64,000 nucleotides of DNA from Chloroflexota bacterium (GTDB lineage: Bacteria; Chloroflexota; Anaerolineae; J102): contig JAADII010000144.1 in NCBI GenBank assembly GCA_013151415.1, positions 1 to 64,000 of the forward strand. Direction: 5' to 3'. The notes below the pieces were generated by a model that saw only the letters and a program-made list of their open reading frames with translations, searched no databases and was not told the DNA's origin. A program made the translations under genes and the position numbers. This document shows positions 38,006 to 46,805 of the stretch, one piece after another; position 1 is the first letter of the stretch; each line of letters starts with the position of its first letter.

Positions 38006-38967
38006 GCAGGCCAGATTTGAGCATCGTCATCGTTAGTTGGAATGTGCGCGAGGCGTTGTTGGCCTGCCTGGCGGCCCTGCCCGACGCGGTCACCCCAGCT
38101 TACGCGTACGAAGTCATTGTTGTAGACAATGCCTCGTCTGATGGCAGCGTCGCCGCTGTTCGCAAGGCCTTTCCTTCTGTGCACATAATTGCCAATTCGG
38201 CCAATCGTTTGTATACTGCCGCAGCAAACCAAGGATTGACCATCGCGGTTGGCCGTCATCTTCTTCTGATTAATCCAGATGCGATTCCTCAACCTCATAG
38301 CCTGGCCCGGCTCATTGCTTACGCCGATCAACATCCTCGCGCCGGTCTGTTAGGGCCGCGCATCTTCCGTTCTGATGGTCGCGACGACTTGCGCACGGGA
38401 CGAGAGTATCCTACGCCTTGGTCCGAGACTTTGGACTGGTTTGGGTTCACCCGGCGTTTTCCGCATCATCCTTTTTGGGCGGCCAATTTGCGACCAGACT
38501 TTCCTCGAGATCGCACCGCATCTGTTCCCCTTCTTTCCGGCGCTTGTCTTCTGCTGAGCCAGCGCCTGCCATCTTCCCTTCGTCGACTTGATGAATATTT
38601 CCCCATGTACGGGGAAGATGTGGACCTTTGTCGTCGCGTTCAGCAGGCCGGATATGAAACCGTGCTGGTGGCCGACGCCGAGGTGTTCCACGCCGGGGGG
38701 CAAAGTAGTCGTCAGATCGGCCTTCGCACGGCATTGTTGGCCGTGGAAGGCGTTCAGCGTTATTTCCGACGTTGGCGCGGCAGCGGCGCCGCCAGACGGC
38801 ATCGCATGGGCATGGCATTGGTCGCGGTGGTCAAGTGGACCGCGTTCACTCTGCTCGGTTTGATTGGCCTTGAATCCGATCCAGCTTATCAGCGTCGCTT
38901 TCACAGAGCGCTCTTGGCTTGGGCGCTTGGCCGAGGCGATATTCAACGATTGATGATTGAAGGTTGA
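38002..38967 (+). CDS. GT2 family glycosyltransferase (WbbL-like)
   Basis: 321 residues from ATG 38002 (ATGA overlap with flippase stop). GT-A fold: LSIVIVSWNVREALLACL, VVDNASSDGS, LLINPDAIPQPHSL as DxD-like metal site, GACLLLSQRL and YFPMYGEDVDLCRRVQQAGYET, followed by a C-terminal hydrophobic segment. Close to rhamnosyltransferases of the WbbL/RfbN type. Cytoplasmic enzyme that builds lipid-linked sugar. The last 15 bases and the stop codon lie within an inverted word array. Confidence 0.88.
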   Translation: MSRPDLSIVIVSWNVREALLACLAALPDAVTPAYAYEVIVVDNASSDGSVAAVRKAFPSVHIIANSANRLYTAAANQGLTIAVGRHLLLINPDAIPQPHSLARLIAYADQHPRAGLLGPRIFRSDGRDDLRTGREYPTPWSETLDWFGFTRRFPHHPFWAANLRPDFPRDRTASVPLLSGACLLLSQRLPSSLRRLDEYFPMYGEDVDLCRRVQQAGYETVLVADAEVFHAGGQSSRQIGLRTALLAVEGVQRYFRRWRGSGAARRHRMGMALVAVVKWTAFTLLGLIGLESDPAYQRRFHRALLAWALGRGDIQRLMIEG

Positions 38968-39021
38968 AAGCCATCATGCGTTCGTTCTCATGTCTTCAAT
39001 CATAACCCTCGTTTTTCAATC
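38953..39021. repeat. Inverted word array (GATTGAAGGTTGAAA type) at the 3' end of the GT2 gene
   Basis: ATGATTGAAG (38953-38962) is the exact reverse complement of CTTCAATCAT (38994-39003). A second copy of the word on each side (GGTTGAAAG; TTTTTCAATCC to 39021) extends it. It covers the end and stop codon of the GT2 gene and the gap to the next one. It could also act as a terminator-like structure. Confidence 0.6.
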
Positions 39022-39033
39022 CTTTATGTGCCT

Positions 39034-40221
39034 ATGACGCAGCCTCTTCGAGTTCTTCATTGCCGTCAGGGCGACCGCGTTTGGGGGCCAGAACGTCAAA
39101 TTTTGCAGTTGGCCGAACGCTTGCCTGATTACGGCATCGAGATGGAGATCGTCTTGCTACGACGATGGGGATTGGATCCGAAACCTCATCCATTGGCCGC
39201 GCGAGCGCGTCGTCTGGGATGCGAAGTGCTCGAGGTGCCGGCAAGACCCCAAGACTGGCGGCAGGTGGTGCGGTTGTTGCGTAGTCGCTTACGCGACTGC
39301 GGAATTCTCCACACACATGAATTCAAAAGCGATTTGCTCGGCTATTGGGCCGCGCGGCAAAGCAATCGCCCCTGGATCGCCACCGATCACCATCTCGCCA
39401 TCGAAGACGATTGGTTGCTTCGCCTTTTCGGTTATGCTGATCGGGTGGTTTTGAAGCGGGCGCAGGCTGTTGTGGTGCCCTCGTACAGTCAGGCCGAACG
39501 GTTGTCCAGGCATGTGCCGCTCGAACGAATCCATGTGATCTATCATGGCATCGATGCGCAAGCGTTTGCTCGTTCGGCGGGAAACGAGCGCGCGGCCTTG
39601 CGTCGTCGTTATGGCGTGGCCGATGATGAGCATGTTATCGCCATCTTTGGTCGTCTGGAGCCGGTGAAAGGTCATCGCGATTTCTTGCGAGCCGCGCGCC
39701 GCATGTTGGAAAGACGCGATGACTTGCGTTTTTGGGTGGTGGGCGAAGGAAGTCTCGAGCCGGTGTTGCGCCGTCAGGTGCAAGAGCTTGGCATTGCGCA
39801 CCGGGTGGATTTTCTTGGCTACCAGAACGATGTGGCGCCCCTCATGGCGGCCAGCGATTTGGTGCTCATGCCTTCGCGCCATGAGTCTTTCGGCATCGTG
39901 CTCATCGAGGCCATGTCATTGGGCAAGCCCGTGATCGCCAGCGCCGCGGGCGGCATACCTGAGGTGGTGCTGGACGGAGCCAGCGGCTATTTGGTCCCGC
40001 CGGGTGACCCCGATCAGTTAAGCCGCCGCGTGTTGGAGATGTTGTCCAATCCGGGTCATGCTCAACAGATTGGCTTGGCCGGACGCGAGCGAGTCCATCG
40101 CGAATTCACCGTCGAACAAATGGTGGAGCAAATGGCGGCTTTGTATCATCAGGTGGATGCAGTGAAGCGCGGCGCGTTTGTCTCCCCTCGGCCGCAACGA
40201 GCGCCTCTTTCCGCCGTTTGA
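39034..40221 (+). CDS. GT4 family glycosyltransferase
   Basis: 395 residues from ATG 39034 (GTG 39028 also possible). GT-B fold: N-terminal LRVLHCRQGDRVWGPERQILQLA, middle IYHGIDAQAF and IFGRLEPVKGHRDFLRAA, and donor-site motif RHESFGIVLIEAMSLGKPVIAS with AGGIPEVV. Cytoplasmic, uses an NDP-sugar. It follows the GT2 gene after a repeat array, in the same direction as the rest of the locus. Donor and acceptor unknown. Confidence 0.9.
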   Translation: MTQPLRVLHCRQGDRVWGPERQILQLAERLPDYGIEMEIVLLRRWGLDPKPHPLAARARRLGCEVLEVPARPQDWRQVVRLLRSRLRDCGILHTHEFKSDLLGYWAARQSNRPWIATDHHLAIEDDWLLRLFGYADRVVLKRAQAVVVPSYSQAERLSRHVPLERIHVIYHGIDAQAFARSAGNERAALRRRYGVADDEHVIAIFGRLEPVKGHRDFLRAARRMLERRDDLRFWVVGEGSLEPVLRRQVQELGIAHRVDFLGYQNDVAPLMAASDLVLMPSRHESFGIVLIEAMSLGKPVIASAAGGIPEVVLDGASGYLVPPGDPDQLSRRVLEMLSNPGHAQQIGLAGRERVHREFTVEQMVEQMAALYHQVDAVKRGAFVSPRPQRAPLSAV

Positions 40222-40446
40222 CAGCGTCTGCGTTTGGTCTCTCTTTTGACGCGAGTTTGGCGCGGGTTCTGCAAAGCAAAGGCATGAAAAGTGCATGCTC
40301 ATGCGCTAGATTCGCATCTTTATCTTCCTCCACACTTGATGACCCCCGTTCAGGAGGGGGGTGATGGCGAATAGCGTTCGCCCAAGAGGCGCTCTCTATT
40401 CCTGTTCTTTTGGCTTTCTCAAAGACAAAAAATACGGAAAAAATCG

Positions 40447-41490
40447 ATGCGAAAAGACAATGTTCCCTTAAACTTACGCGCGAGCGTGATTATTGCTGCG
40501 TATAATGCCAGCAAAGACCTGCCTCGATGCCTTGCGGCTTTAGACCAACAAACGACGCCGCGAGATGAATATGAAGTTATCGTGGTGGATGACGGCAGCG
40601 AGGATGATACGGCCGCCATTGCCGAGGCCGCGGGCGCGCGGGTGTTGCGTTTGCCGCATAGCGGCCCAGCCACGGCCCGCAACGCTGGCGTAGAAATCGC
40701 GCGCGCGCCCATTGTCATCTTCACGGATGCCGATTGTGAACCTGTGATCGATTTTGTAGAGCGCATGTTGGAGCCGTTCGCGGCGCCGGTGGTGAGCGGC
40801 GTGCGCGGGGTCTATCGCAGCCAGCAATCGTCGTTGGTGGCGCGTTTTGTGCAATTGGAGTATGAAGAGCGTTATCGGCGGATCGCTCATGTGCAGGAGG
40901 AAGGGGGCGCGGTCAATGCGCTGGATACGTCGTACGCGGCCTATCGCCGCGAGGTGTTCCTCGATGCTGGGGGGTTCGACACCCGGTTTCGGGGCGCGGC
41001 CGGCGAGGATCACGAACTATCCTACCGGTTGGCCCAACAAGGTCATATCTTTCGCCATAGCCCCCATGCCGCGGTTTATCATCGCCATGTCGATTCATTG
41101 TGGAAATATGCCAAGCGCAAGTTTCGCATCGGTTATTGGAAAGCGTTTTTAGCCCGTCAGCATCCCAGTTACGCGTTGGCCGATGCGCACACAACGCAGA
41201 GTTTGAAGCTTCAAATTGGGTTGGTCGCGCTGCTGGGCGCGACGCTGCTGGTTTGGCCGTTTTGGCCTTTTGCCGGGTGGCTGGCGGCTTTGTGGACGCT
41301 TCTATTTGCATTGAGCGCGTTGCCCTTCTTATTCCTGGTGGCTCGTCGCGATCCGGCGGTGCTGTTGGTGGCTCCGGTGTTGCTCTTTGTCCGCGCGATT
41401 TCCGCTGGCCTGGGGTTCTTTTGGGGCCTTTTGCGCATTCACCCCGATCTGGCTGCAGGCGAGGTGACGTTGGAGGCGAAAAAAGGGTAA
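40447..41490 (+). CDS. GT2 family glycosyltransferase with C-terminal membrane segments
   Basis: 347 residues. SVIIAAYNASKDLPRCLAAL, EVIVVDDGSEDDT, ARNAGVEIARAPIVIFTDADCEP with the metal-binding DAD, AAYRREVFLDAGGFDTRF and GEDHELSYRLAQQGH are complete GT2 motifs. The C-terminal 90 residues contain three hydrophobic helices, as in membrane-bound processive or polyprenyl-phosphate-linked GT2 enzymes. A 225-base gap upstream carries only a short C5/G5 hairpin (40343-40361) and no visible gene. Confidence 0.88.
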   Translation: MRKDNVPLNLRASVIIAAYNASKDLPRCLAALDQQTTPRDEYEVIVVDDGSEDDTAAIAEAAGARVLRLPHSGPATARNAGVEIARAPIVIFTDADCEPVIDFVERMLEPFAAPVVSGVRGVYRSQQSSLVARFVQLEYEERYRRIAHVQEEGGAVNALDTSYAAYRREVFLDAGGFDTRFRGAAGEDHELSYRLAQQGHIFRHSPHAAVYHRHVDSLWKYAKRKFRIGYWKAFLARQHPSYALADAHTTQSLKLQIGLVALLGATLLVWPFWPFAGWLAALWTLLFALSALPFLFLVARRDPAVLLVAPVLLFVRAISAGLGFFWGLLRIHPDLAAGEVTLEAKKG

Positions 41491-41629
41491 GTTGTAGCCA
41501 CATCGCACTGATGAGTTTGCTTTGTGCATATTTTTGTGGCAGGATTGTTTTTGTCCGACGTTCTCCCACCTGGAGCAATTCGGCTATTGAACGTCGCTGT
41601 CCTGCGCTGCACAAGCTTTTGGGGATGCT

Positions 41630-41776
41630 ATGCCGAGACTGCTCCTTTACTCACCTCAAACCGTATGGTTCGAAGCGCTTTTCAGCAACGGAGTGGCGTC
41701 TTGTCTGTGGTGGGACGTCCTCTGTGCGCTGTTTGCACGCGCCGCTCAAGCGTTGCATGATTTCATGAAATCATAA
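41630..41776 (+). CDS. Possible small ORF, 48 residues
   Basis: ATG 41630 to TAA 41776, in the 408-base gap between the GT2 and epimerase genes. The product (MPRLLLYSPQTVWFEALFSN then a Trp/Cys-rich hydrophobic middle and LHDFMKS) is amphipathic and could insert in a membrane. Only a weak GGGG precedes the start. Its last codons overlap the palindrome at 41757-41774. No homology recognised. It may be a leader-type or small membrane peptide, or chance. Confidence 0.25.
   Translation: MPRLLLYSPQTVWFEALFSNGVASCLWWDVLCALFARAAQALHDFMKS
41757..41774. promoter_or_regulatory. Perfect 18-bp palindrome, operator candidate
   Basis: ATGATTTCATGAAATCAT is a perfect palindrome 12 bases upstream of the -35 region of the putative promoter of the ABC-exporter operon. 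Position and symmetry fit a dimeric transcription factor site. No matching regulator gene is in the window. Confidence 0.5.
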
Positions 41777-41785
41777 TCTGAAGCG

Positions 41786-41816
41786 TTGTAGCCTTAGCTC
41801 CGCTTCATGATATACT
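41786..41816 (+). promoter_or_regulatory. Extended -10 promoter of the ABC-exporter operon
   Basis: TGATATACT (41808-41816) is an extended -10 element (TG-N-TATACT). A weak -35 TTGTAG lies at 41786-41791 with 19-base spacing, tolerable for extended -10 promoters. The predicted start near 41823 gives a leader of about 75 bases before the epimerase ATG 41899. Confidence 0.55.
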
Positions 41817-41831
41817 TTCTTAGCCTGCAAC

Positions 41832-41856
41832 GCCTGCGCCATTCTTTGGTGCAGGC
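41832..41856 (+). other. 5'-leader stem-loop
   Basis: GCCTGCGCC (41832-41840) pairs with GGTGCAGGC (41848-41856), nine base pairs including one G-T, loop ATTCTTT. It would lie at the very 5' end of the predicted transcript, where it could stabilise the RNA. A T-run (41876-41881) follows 20 bases later, too far away for a standard terminator. Confidence 0.45.
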
Positions 41857-41898
41857 GCGGCGGAGCTTGCGCTCATTTTTTCCACTCACCGACCGATT

Positions 41899-42921
41899 AT
41901 GAACAGACCAATTCAATCCGAAACACCCGACAGGCATTTCGCATCATGGCTGGACAAGCTCGTCATTGTAACGGGCGGCGCCGGCTTTCTCGGCTCCTTT
42001 CTGGTGGATGCGCTGCATGAGCGCGGCGCTCGTCATGTCGTCGTTCCGCGCAAGCGCGAATATGATCTAACCGAAATGGAGGCGATTCAGCGTTTGTTTC
42101 GAGATGTTTATCGTCAATACGACATCGCGCCCGAAAACACCATAGTGATGCATTTGGCGGCCCAGGTGGGCGGCATTGGCGCCAATCGCCTGCATCCGGC
42201 CGAGTTCTTTTATAGCAACCTGATGATGGGGGTGCAGCTTTTGCACGAGTCGTGGCGCGTCGGCGTGGGCAAGTTTGTGGCTGTTGGCACGGTGTGCGCT
42301 TATCCCAAATTCACTCCGGTTCCATTCAAGGAGGAGGATATCTGGAACGGTTACCCAGAGGAAACCAATGCGCCTTATGGCCTGGCCAAGAAGATGCTGC
42401 TGGTTCAATCCGAGGCCTATCGCCAGCAATACGGCTTCAACTCCATCTTTTTGTTGCCCACCAATCTTTATGGTCCGCGCGATAATTTCGATCTCGAAAC
42501 TTCGCATGTGATCCCGGCTCTGATTCGCAAGTGCCTGGAGGCGCAAGAACGTGGCGATAAGGAGATTGTGGTGTGGGGCGATGGTTCGCCCACGCGCGAA
42601 TTTCTCTATGTGGAGGATGCAGCCGAGGGCATCATGCTGGCCGCAGAGCGATACAATCAAAGCCTGCCGGTGAATCTCGGCTCGGGCATGGAGATCAGCA
42701 TTCGCGATTTGGTTCATCTTATTGCAGAGTTGACCGGCTTCGAGGGAGATATTGTGTGGGATGTCAGTAAGCCCAATGGCCAGCCGCGACGCGCGCTGGA
42801 TACGACCCGCGCCGAGAAACTCTTTGGCTTTCGCGCGGCCACTGATTTTCGCACCGGATTGCAACGCACCATCGATTGGTATCGCGAGCATAGGGTGAAG
42901 AAGGGGGTGGAATGCAAATGA
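41899..42921 (+). CDS. NAD-dependent epimerase/GDP-L-fucose synthase-like
   Basis: 340 residues. Rossmann NAD(P) motif [58 protein letters not shown], catalytic Y-x3-K in [11 protein letters not shown], and [22 protein letters not shown]. This set is that of GDP-L-fucose synthase (WcaG/Fcl), which epimerises and reduces GDP-4-keto-6-deoxymannose. The partner GMD is not in the window. First gene of the presumed ABC-exporter operon; the stop overlaps the permease start. Confidence 0.82.
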   Translation: MNRPIQSETPDRHFASWLDKLVIVTGGAGFLGSFLVDALHERGARHVVVPRKREYDLTEMEAIQRLFRDVYRQYDIAPENTIVMHLAAQVGGIGANRLHPAEFFYSNLMMGVQLLHESWRVGVGKFVAVGTVCAYPKFTPVPFKEEDIWNGYPEETNAPYGLAKKMLLVQSEAYRQQYGFNSIFLLPTNLYGPRDNFDLETSHVIPALIRKCLEAQERGDKEIVVWGDGSPTREFLYVEDAAEGIMLAAERYNQSLPVNLGSGMEISIRDLVHLIAELTGFEGDIVWDVSKPNGQPRRALDTTRAEKLFGFRAATDFRTGLQRTIDWYREHRVKKGVECK

Positions 42922-43760
42922 CCGCCAGAAAAGACATGCTCGTTATCGAACCGCCCAAGGGGTGGCAGCCCATCAATTTCAAGGAGCTGCGAGAATATCG
43001 CGATCTTTTCTATTACTTGGTGCGTCGCGATGTGCAGGTGCTCTATAAGCAGACCGTGCTGGGTTTTGCTTGGGCCATCTTGCGTCCCTTTCTTAGCATG
43101 ATTTTGTTCACGTTTGTTTTTGGCAATGTGGCCCAGGTGAGCAGCGATGGCGTGCCCTATCCTGTTTTTAGTTATGTGGCTTTGGTCCCCTGGACTTATT
43201 TTTCCACCGCGCTGACCACCTCGAGCATGAGCCTGGTGACAAACAGCAACATGCTCACCAAGGTTTATTTCCCGCGTTTGGTTTTCCCCTTGACGCCGGT
43301 GTTGGCCAAACTGGTGGATTTCGTCATCGCTTTCGCCTTCATTCCTTTGTTGCTCTTGTGGTTTCGCATCATGCCCACGCGTGATGTTGTCTTTATTCCT
43401 TTATTGATCATCATTTTGATGATGACCGCCGCGGGCGCAGGCATGTGGCTTGCCGCTTTGGGCATTCAATATCGCGATATCAAATACGCGACCCAATTTA
43501 TGACGCAATTGCTCATGTACGCTGCTCCGGTTGTGTGGTCGGTGACGGCCCTCACCGCTCGGTTGGGTGAAACGGGTCGTCTGATCTATGGGTTGTATCC
43601 GCTGGCTGGCGTGATCGAGGGCTTTCGTTCGGCTTTGTTGGGATCGGTTCCCATGCCGTGGGATCTTATTGCCGTTGGTGGGGCGTCGGCGTTTGTCCTC
43701 TTTGTTAGCGGAGCATTCTATTTCCGCCGCATGGAAGTGGCTTTCGCCGATGTCGCCTAG
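42918..43760 (+). CDS. wzm: Polysaccharide ABC transporter permease (Wzm)
   Basis: 280 residues from ATG 42918 (ATGA overlap; GGGGG ten bases upstream favours it over ATG 42912). ABC-2 family: cytoplasmic N-terminal [31 protein letters not shown], then six spans with [26 protein letters not shown] and [16 protein letters not shown]. It forms the membrane channel that exports lipid-linked O-antigen or capsule together with Wzt. The ATPase gene follows 118 bases downstream. Confidence 0.93.
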   Translation: MTARKDMLVIEPPKGWQPINFKELREYRDLFYYLVRRDVQVLYKQTVLGFAWAILRPFLSMILFTFVFGNVAQVSSDGVPYPVFSYVALVPWTYFSTALTTSSMSLVTNSNMLTKVYFPRLVFPLTPVLAKLVDFVIAFAFIPLLLLWFRIMPTRDVVFIPLLIIILMMTAAGAGMWLAALGIQYRDIKYATQFMTQLLMYAAPVVWSVTALTARLGETGRLIYGLYPLAGVIEGFRSALLGSVPMPWDLIAVGGASAFVLFVSGAFYFRRMEVAFADVA

Positions 43761-43878
43761 CTTTTTCGCCTCAGCTAGATGCATGCTTGAACGACTGAGA
43801 TAGCCCTTCTTAATAATTATGAATGCAGACGACGGGATTCATGAGGGCCAGCCCCCGGTCTCATAGCGACTTTGATCT

Positions 43879-45162
43879 ATGACTGATATCGCCATCCAGG
43901 TGGAGAATCTGGGCAAACGTTACCGCATTGGCGTGCAGGAAGAAAAGTACGACACTTTGGGCGCGCAAATGCTGGCCTGGCTGCGTTCGCCCATCACCAA
44001 TTATCGTCGTTTACGCGGGTTGAGCGCATTTAGTGAAAATGGTCAGGCCGAAGATGTGATATGGGCGTTGAAGGATGTCTCATTCACAGTGAAGGAGGGC
44101 GAGGCTTTGGGCGTGATTGGTCGCAATGGCGCGGGCAAAAGCACCTTGCTCAAAGTGCTCTCGCGCATCACCCCGCCCACCACCGGCCGCGTGTTGCTCA
44201 GCGGCCGCGTGGCCAGCCTGCTCGAGGTGGGGACCGGGTTTCACCCCGAATTGACGGGACGGGAAAACATTTATCTCAACGGCAGCATCTTGGGCATGAC
44301 CAAGGCCGAGATCGATCGCAAGTTCGATGAGATCGTGGCCTTTTCGGGCGTGGAGAAATTTATCGACACGCCGGTGAAGCGTTATTCCAGCGGCATGCGC
44401 GTGCGCCTGGCCTTTTCGGTGGCCGCGCACCTCGAGCCGGAGATTTTGCTCATCGACGAGGTGTTGGCCGTGGGCGACGCCGAGTTTCAGCGCAAATGCC
44501 TGGGTAAGATGCAGGATGTGGCGGGCGCAGGACGCACGGTGTTGTTCGTTTCGCATAACATGCCCGCGGTCACGCGCCTTTGCCAGCGAGCTATTTTGTT
44601 GGAAAAAGGTCGCTTGATCATGGATGGCCCCTCAGAGGAAGTGGTGGCCAGTTATCTGGCCGACGCCACGCGTACAGGCGCGGCCCGCAGTTGGGCTTTG
44701 GACGAGGCCCCCGGAACCGACGAGTTGCGATTGACCTCCGTCAGCCTGGTGAACAGCCAACATCGCATCGTCTCGGTGGTCAGCGTCGAAGAGGAGTTGC
44801 AGCTTCGTATTGGTTATCGCGTCAATACGCCGGGGCTCACCTTTCGTTGCGCAGCCAAGTTTTACACGCAAGGCGTTTGCGCGTTCGCCACGGTCGAACC
44901 GACCGAAACCACCCGCGACCGCGAAGGGCACTATTGGTCGGTGGTGCGCATCCCGGCTCATTTGCTCAGTGAGGGTGAATATCTGGTGGGCGTTTCCATT
45001 TTTTCATCGAAGGGTCGTAAAATTCACTATGTGCTCGAAGATGAAGTGATTGTGTTCCAGGTCACTGATCCTATTTCCGGTCAATCGGCTCGCGGCGATT
45101 ACACCGAGCCTTTTGCTGGCGTCATGCGCCCCAAATTGGAGTGGAGCATGGAGCATGCATAA
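43879..45162 (+). CDS. wzt: Polysaccharide ABC transporter ATPase with C-terminal glycan-recognition domain (Wzt)
   Basis: 427 residues. Walker [16 protein letters not shown] (from residue 81), Q-loop region [22 protein letters not shown], signature [14 protein letters not shown], Walker [14 protein letters not shown]. Residues about 265-427 form a beta-rich Wzt_C-type domain ([36 protein letters not shown]), which in Gram-negative Wzt reads a chain-terminating sugar modification. The neighbouring methyltransferase or acyltransferase could provide that cap. Partner of the upstream Wzm. Confidence 0.93.
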   Translation: MTDIAIQVENLGKRYRIGVQEEKYDTLGAQMLAWLRSPITNYRRLRGLSAFSENGQAEDVIWALKDVSFTVKEGEALGVIGRNGAGKSTLLKVLSRITPPTTGRVLLSGRVASLLEVGTGFHPELTGRENIYLNGSILGMTKAEIDRKFDEIVAFSGVEKFIDTPVKRYSSGMRVRLAFSVAAHLEPEILLIDEVLAVGDAEFQRKCLGKMQDVAGAGRTVLFVSHNMPAVTRLCQRAILLEKGRLIMDGPSEEVVASYLADATRTGAARSWALDEAPGTDELRLTSVSLVNSQHRIVSVVSVEEELQLRIGYRVNTPGLTFRCAAKFYTQGVCAFATVEPTETTRDREGHYWSVVRIPAHLLSEGEYLVGVSIFSSKGRKIHYVLEDEVIVFQVTDPISGQSARGDYTEPFAGVMRPKLEWSMEHA

Positions 45163-45742
45163 GACGTATGTTTTCTTGGCTCGCACATACCGTCGTCTGC
45201 GTTCATTTCTTTTGCATCCCGGTCGTTATATCGACCAAGCCGTCACCGATTACCTTAATCGACTCGGTTTCCTCACCATTCATCGTTACATTGTGCATGG
45301 CCCGCCGGATCGCCTTCATCTTGGTCATCCTCGGCCAAAGAACAACACATTTTTCAACACCCGTTCTGGGCGCATTTATGTGGGGAATGGCGTGGTTTGG
45401 GGATATCATTGCCAGGTGCTTACAGGCGTGCACCTGTTTGAGAACGGCAAGCTTAAGCAACCTAAGTCAGAACAGGTGCCCACCGAGGGCTATGACATTC
45501 GCATTGGCGACGGCTGTTGGATCGCATCGGGCGCGATCATCACCGGTGGCGTGACCATTGGCGAGAATTCCATCGTGGCTGCGGGCGCGGTGGTGACAAA
45601 AGATGTGCCCGCGGGCAGCATTGTCGGCGGCGTGCCCGCGCGCATTATCGGCCGCACCGATGAATTGGGGCCGAATGGTAGGCGCATGAGCGTGGTGCGC
45701 GTAGACTCCGATAACCAACCCTCGACTTCGTCAACCCATTGA
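45155..45742 (+). CDS. Left-handed beta-helix (hexapeptide) acyltransferase
   Basis: 195 residues from ATG 45155, overlapping the wzt stop by eight bases. The N-terminal 60 residues are basic. Hexapeptide repeats [50 protein letters not shown] form the typical CoA-dependent acetyltransferase helix (WbbJ/LacA-like). It probably acetylates a sugar of the exported glycan, either on the sugar nucleotide or on the polymer. It is tightly coupled to the ABC genes. Confidence 0.87.
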   Translation: MHKTYVFLARTYRRLRSFLLHPGRYIDQAVTDYLNRLGFLTIHRYIVHGPPDRLHLGHPRPKNNTFFNTRSGRIYVGNGVVWGYHCQVLTGVHLFENGKLKQPKSEQVPTEGYDIRIGDGCWIASGAIITGGVTIGENSIVAAGAVVTKDVPAGSIVGGVPARIIGRTDELGPNGRRMSVVRVDSDNQPSTSSTH

Positions 45743-45752
45743 TCTTACACTA

Positions 45753-46775
45753 ATGACCCAATCTGCACAGCCTCCGTACAATGTATGCCTCATTGGTTTG
45801 GGGCGTCATGGCCTTAAACAATTGCACCGGCTTGCAGAGAATCCCGCCCAGTGGCGTCTTGCCGCGGTAGTGGACCGCTCTGTGGCCGCGTATGCGCGGT
45901 TTCAATACCATTTTCATTCATTGCGAGTCCCGTTTTATCGAGACGCGGTCGAGGCCATTCGTTCCGAACCTATTGATGTCATCATCATTTCCACTACGGC
46001 CCCTTCACATGTTCCTATTGCCGAGAGCTTGATACGCGGCGGGTATGAGGGCGGGCTGCTCATTGAAAAGCCCATTTCCGATAGCATCGCCCGAGCCGAA
46101 GATTTACAGCATCTCATTGAAGAAGCCGCGTGGCCGGGTCGCGTGGCGGTGGATTTCAACCGGCGTTGTTCCGAACTTTATCGCCGCGTAAAGAGCGTGC
46201 ACAAGAGCGGCGAGTGCGGCGCCATCATCCGGCTCGAATTCAATCGGCCCTGTAAGCTAAGCATGGTGGGCATGCACTTTATCGATCTGGCGAACTGGAT
46301 CATCGGCAGTCGTCCTATCGAGGTGTCGGGCCGGCTGGATATGACCTCGATTGTGGACCATCGCGGCGCGGTCTTCTACGATCCGCCGGGCTGGTTGCAG
46401 GTGCGTTATGCAAGTGGCGCCATTTTCGAGATGAACACCATGCCCGACGCGCCGCCGGAGTCGTTGGGCATGACGGTCTGGTTCGAGCAAGGCAAGGCCC
46501 GCATCAACAACGATGAATCGCTGGCCGTCATCGAAACGCCGGCGGGCGAGGACAGGGTGGAAGTCACCGATGAAAACCGCCGTTATCGCTGGATCGAATC
46601 GGCCCTGGCCTCGGTGGTCGAGGCGTCGGCCGGATGTGAAATTTGCCCCCTACCCGAGGCCATCTTAGCGCTGGAGGTGGTCGCGGCCGTGCATCATTCC
46701 AACAGCATGGACGGGGCGATCGCAACCTTGCCCTTGCCGCAAGAGGTGCGGAATCGACGTTTACGGATCGCCTGA
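45753..46775 (+). CDS. Gfo/Idh/MocA-family oxidoreductase (first copy)
   Basis: 340 residues. N-terminal Rossmann region NVCLIGLGRHGLKQLHRLAENP, IISTTAPSHVPIAESLIRGG and LLIEKPISDSIARAEDL, where the EKP motif lysine is part of the catalytic site, then VDFNRRCSELYRRVK. The C-terminal alpha/beta domain is complete. Such enzymes oxidise or reduce sugar nucleotides, often making amino-sugar precursors. Start ATG 45753 is ten bases after the acyltransferase stop. Substrate unknown. Confidence 0.88.
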   Translation: MTQSAQPPYNVCLIGLGRHGLKQLHRLAENPAQWRLAAVVDRSVAAYARFQYHFHSLRVPFYRDAVEAIRSEPIDVIIISTTAPSHVPIAESLIRGGYEGGLLIEKPISDSIARAEDLQHLIEEAAWPGRVAVDFNRRCSELYRRVKSVHKSGECGAIIRLEFNRPCKLSMVGMHFIDLANWIIGSRPIEVSGRLDMTSIVDHRGAVFYDPPGWLQVRYASGAIFEMNTMPDAPPESLGMTVWFEQGKARINNDESLAVIETPAGEDRVEVTDENRRYRWIESALASVVEASAGCEICPLPEAILALEVVAAVHHSNSMDGAIATLPLPQEVRNRRLRIA

Positions 46776-46805
46776 CGGATTCATTCACCGGACATCGTTT
46801 ACACC

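Noticed and set aside
41100-41768. Plus-strand ORF of 222 codons overlapping the GT2 gene end
   Set aside because: Most of it is out of frame inside the GT2 gene; Cys/Arg-rich composition without domain.
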